Below, piece by piece: positions 1 through 5,645 of a stretch of 6,928 bases of DNA (the first letter of the stretch is position 1; every line of letters starts with the position of its first letter). The position numbers were made by a program, and so were the translations under genes. The notes beneath the pieces were generated by a model. It was not told where the DNA came from. It saw nothing but the letters and a program-made list of their open reading frames with translations, and searched no databases. Location of the stretch: assembly GCA_023433965.1 (NCBI GenBank), contig JAEYTQ010000053.1, positions 1-6,928 on the forward strand, read 5' to 3'. This DNA comes from Pseudomonadota bacterium. Lineage in GTDB: Bacteria > Pseudomonadota > Alphaproteobacteria > Rhizobiales > Xanthobacteraceae.

Positions 1-2
1 CC

Positions 3-41
3 TTGGTGCAGGGCGAGGTCAAACGCGCCGCCGAGTCCTGA
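3..41 (+). CDS. C-terminal end of an upstream gene (partial, uncertain)
   Basis: One frame is open from the left edge and ends in TGA at 39-41, giving the tail LVQGEVKRAAES. The charged, Ala-ending peptide and high GC at third positions are compatible with a real C-terminus in this genome. Twelve residues are too few to name a family, and the call rests only on the open frame and on the change to less GC-rich, stop-containing DNA right after it. If real, it ends 181 bases before the cytochrome gene, so the two would probably be separate transcription units. Confidence 0.35.
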   Translation: MVQGEVKRAAES

Positions 42-222
42 GCGGCACTCCGCGGACTCCTTCTGTGGTCATCTCACGCCTGCGCTTATTGACTCGATAG
101 TGAAGTCCCCCACACTTCGTCACACGCTGAAGTAGTATATCGTGCTGTCGATTTGTTAGGACTTTCCGCGCTCTAAAGCGCGCGCCTGCTTTTCACGATT
201 CGCTGTTTTCAGGATTTGGGCC
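42..222. other. Intergenic region upstream of the di-heme cytochrome gene
   Basis: This AT-richer stretch should hold the promoter of the gene at 223. There is a TTGACT at 89-94 and a TATATC at 136-141, but they are not spaced as one sigma-70 promoter, so no promoter is called. Two small inverted repeats are present. GAAGT (102-106) pairs with ACTTC (114-118) around a CCCCCAC loop. CGCGCT (167-172) pairs with AGCGCG (177-182) around CTAA. Neither is followed by a T-tract, so they are not convincing terminators; either could be an operator or a leader hairpin. Confidence 0.4.
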
Positions 223-2997
223 ATGCATGACCCCGTTTCGAAACCGCCCCGCGCCCCCTCGATTCCGGTCTCGCCGAACAATCCCTGCCCGTTCCTGCGC
301 GGCCTCGTCGGTGAAGGTTTCGTCGGCGGCGGCACGGTGCCGCTGAACACGCTGTCGCAGACCATCGCCAACGCGACCGACGAGACCGGACTGAAGAAAG
401 TCTCGGCCCGCATCCAGGTCCGCGGCGTTGCAATGATCGCTAACGGCATAAAGCACATCCTGAAGAGCATCCGGTCCGGAGCGCAGCTCGATGCGCTGCG
501 CGGCGGCCCGCTCGACAAGCGCGGCGCCGGCTCGCGCATCCTGGACGTCAACGGCAAGGTCAACGAGGACGAGATCGCGCGGCTCGCGAGCTTCGGCCGG
601 ATCTATGTCGACCCGAACACCGGCAGCAGCGAGCCCGGCCTCGACGCCGCGGAAATCAAGACCTTCATGCGCGACAACCTCAAGCGCGCCGGCAGCGCTG
701 CGCGCTGGTACTACCCGCTGCTGATGAAGTTCGAATGGCCGATCCTCCTCAAGATCATCGGCAAGGGCAAGCAGGGCGAGGAGCGCTATCTCAGCGTGGC
801 CGACGTGCGCACGCTGTTCGAGCAGCGCCAGTTTCCCGAACGCATCAACCAGCGGATCCTGTCGCAGCCGCTGCTGTCGTCGTGTCAGCTCCGCTTTCGG
901 TGGGCGGCCGCGCTCTCGGCCCTCGTCATCGGTCTCGGCATCGCCATCCTGGTGGCGGTCGCCGAATTCCCCAACCAGGTCCGCGCCATGCTGCCGCAGA
1001 AGGGCGTGCTCGTGAACCTGCTGCCGCCGCCCCTGCCGGCCGTCCCCGAAACCAAGGCGGCTTACTGGCTCGAGCAGAACTGGTCGCTGAAGGACCGGCA
1101 CTGGTTCCACCATGCCAGCCAGGGCACGGCGACCTTCCCGGTGCCCTACGAGTGGTTCGTGGCACTGGAGCAGCCGCAGCTTCATCTGTTCTCCGAGCCC
1201 GGCGTGATCAAGGACAGCGCCTATCTCGAGCGCTTCGGCTTCATCCCGAGCCCGCAGACGATCCAGGCCGATATGGCGACGCTGCGCCGCTTCGGCTATG
1301 CCAATGTCTATGAGACGACGCAGGTGTCGGACTGGTCGACGCGGTGGACGCCGGCGGAGAATGTCGACGGCCTGCCGGTCGGCTTCGCGCGCATGACCGG
1401 CGTGGTCGATCCCGCGACGGGCCGCCGCGAAGACGACATGATCGGGCTGACCTGTGCGGCCTGTCATACCGGCCAGATCCATTATCAGGGCGTCGACGTC
1501 CGCTTCGACGGCGGCGCGGCCATGACCGACCTGAAGAAGCTCGAGCTCGCGACCGGCCTGTCGATCGCCTACACGCTCTACGTCCCGTTCCGCTTCCAGC
1601 GCTTCGCCGATCGCGTGCTCGGCCCCGAGGCCAGCGAGACGGATCGCGCCGCGCTCAAGCAGAAGCTCGGCGCGATCGGCAGCTTCCTGATCGACTGGGC
1701 GAAGAATTACGACAAGACGATCGAGGGCAAGAAGACCTGGGACGGCAAGCAGCAGCAGGACACCGAGGAAGGGTTCGGCCGCCTCGACGCCCTCAACCGC
1801 ATCGGCAACCAGGTGTTTTCGCAGGACCTCGCGATGAGCGGCGTCAAGGGATTCGAGAAGAACCTGCACGCCCAGGACGCGCCGGTGAGCTACCCCGCGA
1901 TCTGGACCGTGCCGTGGTTCAAGTTCGCACAGTACGACGCCTCGATCGAGCAGCCGCTGATCCGCAATGCCGGCGAAGCCCTCGGCGTCACGGCGCTGCT
2001 CAACCTGTCCGACGCCTATCCGGAGGACCGGCTATGGCGGTCCTCGGTCAACATCAGGACGCTCGGCTGGATCGAGGACATGTTGCGGGGCCCCGATCCG
2101 TTCAAGACGGCTGCCACGGCCACCGGCCCGAAGTTTGGCGGCCTGCTCGCGCCGAAATGGCCCTCGCAGATTCTCGGCGACGCCTGGCGGCTGAAGCCCG
2201 ACCGCGTCGAGCGCGGCCGCGCCGTCTACGCCGAGATGTGCGCCGGATGCCATTTGCCCGCTATCGACACGCCGGCCTTCTGGTCGTCGAAGCACTGGGA
2301 GCCGAGCGGCGCCGGCAAGGTGCTGAACGCGGTGACGATCCCCCTCGGCGAGATCAAGACGGATCCGGAACAGTCGCTCGTTCTCAGCGAGAGGACGGTC
2401 GACGTGCCCGGCTTCCTGAAGGTGAACACGGCAGACCTGCAGACCTGGTGGCAATGCGAGATCCCGACCGCGAGCAAATCGCCGAACGAGATGGTCTATG
2501 CGCTCGGACTCATGACGGTGGTCGATCTTGTCGCCCGCAAATGGATGGACGACGACAAGATCCCGGAGGCCGAACGGGGCAGGATCTGGAATCTCGCACG
2601 CAAGAACTGTCTCAATCCGGCGCCTGATCCGCGCTATCGCGCGCGGCCGCTGAACGGCATTTGGGCCACGGCCCCTTACCTGCACAACGGCTCGGTGCCG
2701 TCGCTGTACTGGCTGCTGAAGCCGGAAAGCGAACGTCCGCGAAGATTCTGCATGGGCCGCCGCGACTATGACCCCGAGACCGTCGGTTTCGCGGTCGCCG
2801 CCAACGAGCGTTGCAAGACGGGAGAGACCGAGTTCTCCGCGACGGATACCGACGGCAAGCCGATCAGGGGCAACAGCGTGCTCGGCCATTCCTTCGAGCG
2901 CAAGGACGGCGAGCCGAAACGCCCGGGCGTGATCGGCCGCATGTTCAAGGACGACGCGGAGCGCTACGATCTGATCGAGTATCTGAAGACGCTTTGA
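223..2997 (+). CDS. Membrane-anchored di-heme c-type cytochrome (MauG/RoxA/cytochrome c peroxidase type) with N-terminal caleosin-like region
   Basis: This is a 924-residue predicted heme oxidoreductase. The start is ATG 223 with AGGA at 211-214, eight bases upstream. Two heme c attachment sites are visible: CAACH at residues 411-415 and CAGCH at 673-677. Between 809 and 828 is RPLNGIWATAPYLHNGSVPS, the TAPY-x-H-x-G signature found after the second heme in bacterial di-heme peroxidases and MauG/RoxA relatives. A conserved-looking aromatic block (WFHHASQGTATFPVPYEWF, 294-312) precedes the first heme. A single hydrophobic helix at about 227-247, with Arg residues before it, suggests an N-in anchor with the heme part in the periplasm. 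Family members use peroxide or oxygen for oxidation; the substrate here cannot be read. Residues 1-225 are not part of a normal peroxidase: they hold an NNPCPFLRGL motif (19-28) and a stretch (about 128-210) resembling the C-terminal half of caleosins. The gene faces the convergent hydrolase 25 bases away. I am confident of the class, not of the activity. Confidence 0.88.
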   Translation: MHDPVSKPPRAPSIPVSPNNPCPFLRGLVGEGFVGGGTVPLNTLSQTIANATDETGLKKVSARIQVRGVAMIANGIKHILKSIRSGAQLDALRGGPLDKRGAGSRILDVNGKVNEDEIARLASFGRIYVDPNTGSSEPGLDAAEIKTFMRDNLKRAGSAARWYYPLLMKFEWPILLKIIGKGKQGEERYLSVADVRTLFEQRQFPERINQRILSQPLLSSCQLRFRWAAALSALVIGLGIAILVAVAEFPNQVRAMLPQKGVLVNLLPPPLPAVPETKAAYWLEQNWSLKDRHWFHHASQGTATFPVPYEWFVALEQPQLHLFSEPGVIKDSAYLERFGFIPSPQTIQADMATLRRFGYANVYETTQVSDWSTRWTPAENVDGLPVGFARMTGVVDPATGRREDDMIGLTCAACHTGQIHYQGVDVRFDGGAAMTDLKKLELATGLSIAYTLYVPFRFQRFADRVLGPEASETDRAALKQKLGAIGSFLIDWAKNYDKTIEGKKTWDGKQQQDTEEGFGRLDALNRIGNQVFSQDLAMSGVKGFEKNLHAQDAPVSYPAIWTVPWFKFAQYDASIEQPLIRNAGEALGVTALLNLSDAYPEDRLWRSSVNIRTLGWIEDMLRGPDPFKTAATATGPKFGGLLAPKWPSQILGDAWRLKPDRVERGRAVYAEMCAGCHLPAIDTPAFWSSKHWEPSGAGKVLNAVTIPLGEIKTDPEQSLVLSERTVDVPGFLKVNTADLQTWWQCEIPTASKSPNEMVYALGLMTVVDLVARKWMDDDKIPEAERGRIWNLARKNCLNPAPDPRYRARPLNGIWATAPYLHNGSVPSLYWLLKPESERPRRFCMGRRDYDPETVGFAVAANERCKTGETEFSATDTDGKPIRGNSVLGHSFERKDGEPKRPGVIGRMFKDDAERYDLIEYLKTL

Positions 2998-3022
2998 CGC
3001 ACCCGTACTTCGTCGTTGCGTC
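2996..3022. terminator. Possible weak hairpin between convergent genes
   Basis: GACGCA (2996-3001) is perfectly complementary to TGCGTC (3017-3022), with a 15-base loop. It exactly fills the gap between the TGA of the cytochrome gene and the stop codon of the opposing hydrolase. There is no T-tract on either strand and the stem is only six pairs, so it is at best a weak or factor-assisted bidirectional terminator. Confidence 0.25.
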
Positions 3023-3970
3023 TCACTTGAACAGCGGCGTGCCGGGCACGAAGGCGTCGAAGGCGGCCCAGAACTGGGAGCGGTAGCGGTCCTGCTCCTG
3101 CAGGATCTCGTGCTTGGCGCCGGCGATGACGAGGTGCGAGCCCGCGCGCAGATGATAGGCGAACTCCTCGATCGCCGCGGTCGAGACCACGGTGTCGTTG
3201 GAGGCAGCCAGCATCAGGATCGGCTGGCGGATCTGCAAGGGATAGTTCACCCGCTTGAATGTGTGCATGGCGCTGAAAGCCGTATCGGCCCAGGCGACCG
3301 TCGGCGAGGCCAGCCCGAGCGTCGGATCTTCCTCCAGGATCGCGGCATTGCGCGCATAGCGCACGGGATCGCTGGTGAGGGGATTGTTGATGAAGGGTTC
3401 GAGCCCGGTGAGACGGTCGCTGCCGCCGGGAACGTAACGGCCGCCCTGCCCGAGCAGGCGCATCGTCTTGAGCAGCGCACGCACCGGTAACGAGGTGGTG
3501 CGCCCCGGCAGGTCGATCATCGGCGCCGACAGGACCATGCGGTCGAACCAGCGCTTGCCGGCATGGGCGACCCGCAGCAGCACCGTGCCGCCCATGGAAT
3601 GGGCGAGCGCGAAGAAGGGCGGCGGGCAATCCGGCAGCACCACCTGACGCACGAAGGTCTCGACGTCGATCTCGAAATCGGCGAAGTCGCGCACATAGCC
3701 CTTGCGCGGATCGCGCAGGCGGCGCGAGGAATGGCCCTGCCCGCGCCAGTCGATCATCGCTACCGCAAAACCGCGGTCGCGCAAATCGCGCACCGTCTCG
3801 AAGTATTTCTCGATCTGCTCGCTGCGGCCGGTGAAGACGCAGACCGTGCCCTTGCGGCCCGCCGGCGGCGCCCAGCGCGCAAAGCGCAGCTCGGCGCCAT
3901 CGGGGGTCTTGATGGTGCCGCTGACGACGTTTTCGGGGACGGGATTGGACGGGATCGAGACCAGCGTCAT
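3023..3970 (-). CDS. PldB-like alpha/beta hydrolase (lysophospholipase / monoacylglycerol lipase type)
   Basis: This is a 315-residue serine hydrolase expected to cleave acyl esters of lysophospholipids or monoglycerides; the true substrate is unknown. In the chosen numbering the nucleophile elbow is AHSMGG with Ser125, the acid is probably Asp259 (AASNDT), and the base is His287 in GAKHEILQE, the HEIL form typical of PldB. DWRGQGHSSR at 74-83 is the usual conserved block after strand 4. No signal peptide or membrane helix is seen, so it is probably cytoplasmic. An in-frame ATG at 4072 would add 34 residues. I prefer ATG 3970 because MTLVSIPSNP fits the family N-terminus and because the longer form would reach into the RpoH promoter of the neighbouring gene. 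Neither start has a good Shine-Dalgarno sequence. It is convergent to the cytochrome and divergent from the Hsp20 gene. The family call is firm; the start is less so. Confidence 0.88.
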   Translation of the reverse strand: MTLVSIPSNPVPENVVSGTIKTPDGAELRFARWAPPAGRKGTVCVFTGRSEQIEKYFETVRDLRDRGFAVAMIDWRGQGHSSRRLRDPRKGYVRDFADFEIDVETFVRQVVLPDCPPPFFALAHSMGGTVLLRVAHAGKRWFDRMVLSAPMIDLPGRTTSLPVRALLKTMRLLGQGGRYVPGGSDRLTGLEPFINNPLTSDPVRYARNAAILEEDPTLGLASPTVAWADTAFSAMHTFKRVNYPLQIRQPILMLAASNDTVVSTAAIEEFAYHLRAGSHLVIAGAKHEILQEQDRYRSQFWAAFDAFVPGTPLFK

Positions 3971-4014
3971 TTGGGCGTGCTTGGGCGGGAAGTGCTGCGA
4001 ATCAAGGGGCCAAA

Positions 4015-4029
4015 GCGCCGAAAAGGCGC
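4015..4029. repeat. Small inverted repeat in the divergent region
   Basis: GCGCC (4015-4019) and GGCGC (4025-4029) form a five-pair hairpin with a GAAAA loop. Read on the minus strand it lies about 45 bases upstream of the lysophospholipase-type gene start, so it could be in that gene's leader. It lies outside the predicted Hsp20 transcript. No function can be assigned. Confidence 0.3.
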
Positions 4030-4041
4030 AAATTCCGCCCT

Positions 4042-4069
4042 CTTGAACGCCGTCTCGTTCCACCCATAT
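4042..4069 (+). promoter_or_regulatory. RpoH (sigma-32) heat shock promoter for the Hsp20 gene
   Basis: CTTGAAC (4042-4048) and CCCATAT (4063-4069) are separated by 14 bases. This matches the known sigma-32 consensus (CTTGAA in the -35 region, CCCATNT in the -10 region) closely. Initiation about seven bases downstream would fall near 4076-4077, exactly where the 5' strand of the leader's first hairpin begins. The agreement between promoter position, leader structure and the downstream chaperone gene makes this a strong call, although it is read by eye. Confidence 0.82.
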
Positions 4070-4076
4070 CATTTTC

Positions 4077-4188
4077 GTGCAGGCCGCTACCAGTGTTTCG
4101 GAACCGAAACATCAGGCTGCACACAGAGAAGAGCCCGGCCCGATTGTCGGGCGGGTTACCCCACAGTCGCTCATTGGAGGACTAGACC
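4077..4188 (+). promoter_or_regulatory. ROSE-type RNA thermometer in the 5' leader of the Hsp20 gene
   Basis: ROSE elements repress translation of rhizobial small heat shock genes at normal temperature and melt on heating. The leader shows three consecutive hairpins. Hairpin I pairs GUGCAG (4077-4082) with CUGCAC (4117-4122) and encloses UGUUUCGG/CCGAAACA (4094-4101 with 4104-4111). Hairpin II pairs GCCCGA (4138-4143) with UCGGGC (4147-4152), extended past a bulged G4137 by GCCC/GGGU. Hairpin III pairs AGUC (4165-4168) and CUC (4170-4172) with GACU (4180-4183) and GAG (4177-4179) around an AUUG loop, leaving G4169 bulged. Hairpin III buries the Shine-Dalgarno GGAGGA (4176-4181), seven bases before the ATG. 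The bulged G opposite the Shine-Dalgarno is the known diagnostic feature of ROSE, and the local motif (UYGCU-like sequence, then UUGGAGGA) agrees with the Bradyrhizobium ROSE sequences I remember. Confidence 0.88.
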
Positions 4189-4653
4189 ATGCGTAGCTAC
4201 GATCTCACTCCATTCTATCGTTCCACCGTCGGTTTCGACCGCCTCTTCAGCCTGCTCGACCAGGCGAGTTCGGACGGCAGCCCCGGCTATCCCCCCTACA
4301 ACATCGAGCGCACCGGCGAGAATGCCTACCGCATCACCGTCGCGGTCTCGGGCTTTGCCAAGGACGAGCTCTCCATCGTCGCGAAGGAAAACACGCTGAC
4401 GATCAAGGGCGAGAAGGTCGCGAACGAGAACTCCAAATCCGAAGTGCTGTACCGCGGCATCGCCGCACGTGCCTTCGAGCGCGCCTTCCAGCTTGCCGAC
4501 TTCGTGCAGGTAAAGGACGCCTCGCTCGAGAACGGGCTGCTTCACGTCGACCTCGTCCGCGAGATTCCCGAGGCAAAGAAGCCGCGCCAGATCGCGATCA
4601 ACGCCGGCGCCAAGGCGCAAGTGATCGAGAACTCGGCCGCACAAGCTGCCTGA
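4189..4653 (+). CDS. Small heat shock protein, Hsp20/alpha-crystallin family (rhizobial class A, IbpA-like)
   Basis: This 154-residue ATP-independent holdase chaperone is expected to form oligomers in the cytoplasm and keep heat-unfolded proteins refoldable by DnaK and ClpB. The N-terminus (MRSYDLTPFYRSTVGFDRLF) is the IbpA/class A type. The alpha-crystallin domain spans about 36-128. It includes RGIAARAFERAF (89-100) and the A-x4-G-L-L signature at 111-118. The C-terminal I-x-I anchor is I135-A-I137 and is followed by a short Ala-rich tail. Length is normal for the class. The start at 4189 is fixed by GGAGGA seven bases upstream. The gene is monocistronic: an RpoH promoter and ROSE leader precede it and a strong terminator follows. 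B. japonicum has several such paralogues, so I do not give an hsp letter. Confidence 0.97.
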   Translation: MRSYDLTPFYRSTVGFDRLFSLLDQASSDGSPGYPPYNIERTGENAYRITVAVSGFAKDELSIVAKENTLTIKGEKVANENSKSEVLYRGIAARAFERAFQLADFVQVKDASLENGLLHVDLVREIPEAKKPRQIAINAGAKAQVIENSAAQAA

Positions 4654-4688
4654 GCCAGGCAATCAGACCAAGCGACTTCCAGGTTGCG

Positions 4689-4718
4689 AAAACGCCCCGG
4701 TGCCCCGGGGCGTTTTTT
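4689..4718 (+). terminator. Strong rho-independent terminator after the Hsp20 gene
   Basis: A perfect 12-pair stem (4689-4700 with 4705-4716) carries a GC core GCCCCGG/CCGGGGC, a TGCC loop and a run of six T at 4713-4718. It lies 36 bases after the Hsp20 stop codon. The A-run on the 5' side would give a T-run on the opposite strand too, but no minus-strand gene ends here. Confidence 0.95.
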
Positions 4719-4767
4719 CGTTGCAACGCATCACAGAACGGTGAGGGCGTAACGCGGCCGTCTGTCC
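4719..4767 (+). promoter_or_regulatory. Probable promoter region of the exported hydrolase
   Basis: Because the Hsp20 transcript should end at about 4718, the hydrolase gene at 4813 needs its own promoter here or inside the terminator. The stretch begins with a perfect 10-base palindrome CGTTGCAACG (4719-4728), which could be an operator or the -35 side (TTGCAA). No well-spaced -10 box is evident, so the promoter itself is inferred from position only. Confidence 0.3.
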
Positions 4768-4805
4768 CTCCGTCCTTTGGGCATCGAACCCAAAACAAGA
4801 CGGAG
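4768..4805 (+). promoter_or_regulatory. Shine-Dalgarno-sequestering two-tier hairpin in the leader of the exported hydrolase
   Basis: CUCCGUC (4768-4774) is perfectly complementary to GACGGAG (4799-4805), which contains the GGAG Shine-Dalgarno (4802-4805) of the gene starting at 4813. Nested inside, UUUGGG (4776-4781) pairs with CCCAAA (4789-4794) around a CAUCGAA loop. The two stems are separated by an asymmetric internal loop (C4775 opposite ACAA, 4795-4798). This would block ribosome binding unless opened. It lacks the UYGCU motif and bulged G of ROSE and the four-U run of fourU elements. It could be an unnamed thermosensor, a protein- or sRNA-controlled switch, or chance. Confidence 0.5.
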
Positions 4806-4812
4806 ATAGATC

Positions 4813-5583
4813 ATGTCACTCTGGCGCAGCCTTTTCGTCGCCGCGAGCCTTCTGGCGGCATCCATTAGCCTCGCTCATGCCCAGACGCCGCAGACGGTGA
4901 AGGCGAAGAACGTCGTGCTGGTGCACGGCGCCTGGGCCGACGGCTCGAGCTGGTCGGAGGTGATCCCGATCCTGCAGGCTGCGGGCCTGCACGTCACCGC
5001 CGTGCAGAATCCGCTCTCCTCGCTTGCCGACTCCGTGGAAGCGACCAAGCGCGCGCTGGTTGAGCAGGACGGGCCGACGGTGCTGGTGGCGCATTCCTGG
5101 GGCGGCACCGTGATCAGCCAGGTCGGCACTGATCCGAAGGTTACCGGCCTCGTCTACGTCGCCGCCCGCGCTCCCGATGCGAACGAGGATTTCGTGGCGC
5201 TGTCGAAGCAGTTTCCGACCGGGCCCGTGCGCGCCGGCATCGTCGAGCGCGACGGCACCACCAAGCTCTCGGAAGACGCTTTCCTGAAATACTTCGCCAA
5301 CCGCGTGAAGCCGGAGCAGGCCAAGGAACTCTACGCCGTGCAATGGCCGACCGCGGCCTCGATCTTCGCCGGCCGCACCACGGAGGCGGCGTGGCACTCC
5401 AAGCCGAGCTGGTACGCGGTGTCGAAGAACGACTACACCATCAACCCCGATCTCGAGCGCTTCCTCGCCAAGCGGATGAACGCCACCACGATCGAACTCG
5501 ATGCCGGCCACCTCTCGCTGGTGTCGCATCCGAAGGAGATTGCAAATCTGATCCTGGAGGCGGCAGGATATCCGCGCAGCTGA
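4813..5583 (+). CDS. Exported alpha/beta hydrolase (Abhydrolase_6 / EstC-like esterase)
   Basis: This is a 256-residue hydrolase carrying a clear Sec signal peptide (residues 1-23, cut at AHA|Q), so it acts in the periplasm or outside. The mature part has the oxyanion block VHGAWADGSSW (37-47), the nucleophile elbow AHSWGG with Ser95, the likely acid Asp207 (SKNDYT) and the base His233 (DAGHLSL). This compact layout, with HGAW and HSWGG, is that of the EstC/salicylate-esterase/hydroxynitrile-lyase-like branch. Members act on small aromatic or alkyl esters; the substrate is not readable. Mature length (about 233) is normal. ATG 4813 has GGAG at 4802-4805 with seven bases of spacing, but that site lies in a stable hairpin, suggesting translational control. 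It is bounded by terminators on both sides, so it is transcribed alone. Confidence 0.92.
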   Translation: MSLWRSLFVAASLLAASISLAHAQTPQTVKAKNVVLVHGAWADGSSWSEVIPILQAAGLHVTAVQNPLSSLADSVEATKRALVEQDGPTVLVAHSWGGTVISQVGTDPKVTGLVYVAARAPDANEDFVALSKQFPTGPVRAGIVERDGTTKLSEDAFLKYFANRVKPEQAKELYAVQWPTAASIFAGRTTEAAWHSKPSWYAVSKNDYTINPDLERFLAKRMNATTIELDAGHLSLVSHPKEIANLILEAAGYPRS

Positions 5584-5601
5584 CACTCCGTCATCTCACG
5601 C

Positions 5602-5632
5602 AAAGGCGCCCGAGGGTTCTCGGGCGCTTTTT
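5602..5632. terminator. Strong intrinsic terminator, probably bidirectional
   Basis: GCGCCCGAG (5606-5614) pairs with CTCGGGCGC (5619-5627) around a GGTT loop, extended outward by one G-T and three A-T pairs, with five T at 5628-5632. It sits 18 bases after the exported hydrolase stop codon. On the minus strand the same stem is followed by only three T, so it may also stop transcription of the convergent gene that ends at 5646, less efficiently. Confidence 0.92.
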
Positions 5633-5645
5633 GCTTTGCTCACGC

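Noticed and set aside
193..1869. Long open frame (558 codons) antisense to the cytochrome gene
   Set aside because: It is the high-GC mirror of a gene with clear heme motifs; its translation is Arg/Ala/Leu-biased without domains.
1344..2627. 427-codon plus-strand frame inside the cytochrome gene
   Set aside because: Arg-rich translation in another frame of a recognised protein; no motifs and no ribosome binding site.
2032..2889. 285-codon antisense frame over the C-terminal cytochrome region
   Set aside because: Opposes the second heme site and the TAPY-x-H-x-G region; composition is typical of antisense frames in GC-rich DNA.
3971..4072. Extended N-terminus (34 extra residues) of the PldB-like hydrolase from ATG 4072
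   Set aside because: The extra residues do not look like the family, there is no Shine-Dalgarno, and the frame would start within the RpoH promoter region of the divergent gene.
4100..4104. GGAAC as an EcfG general-stress -35 box
   Set aside because: No GTT-type -10 box occurs 16-17 bases downstream; the GGAAC is simply the centre of the palindrome.
3563..4399. 278-codon plus-strand frame spanning the hydrolase, the divergent region and the Hsp20 start
   Set aside because: It would run through the RpoH promoter and ROSE leader and has no recognisable domain.
4171..4662. 163-codon antisense frame over the Hsp20 gene
   Set aside because: Mirror of a clear alpha-crystallin gene; no independent signals.
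4816..5586. 256-codon antisense frame over the exported hydrolase
   Set aside because: Exact shadow of a gene with a signal peptide and a catalytic triad.
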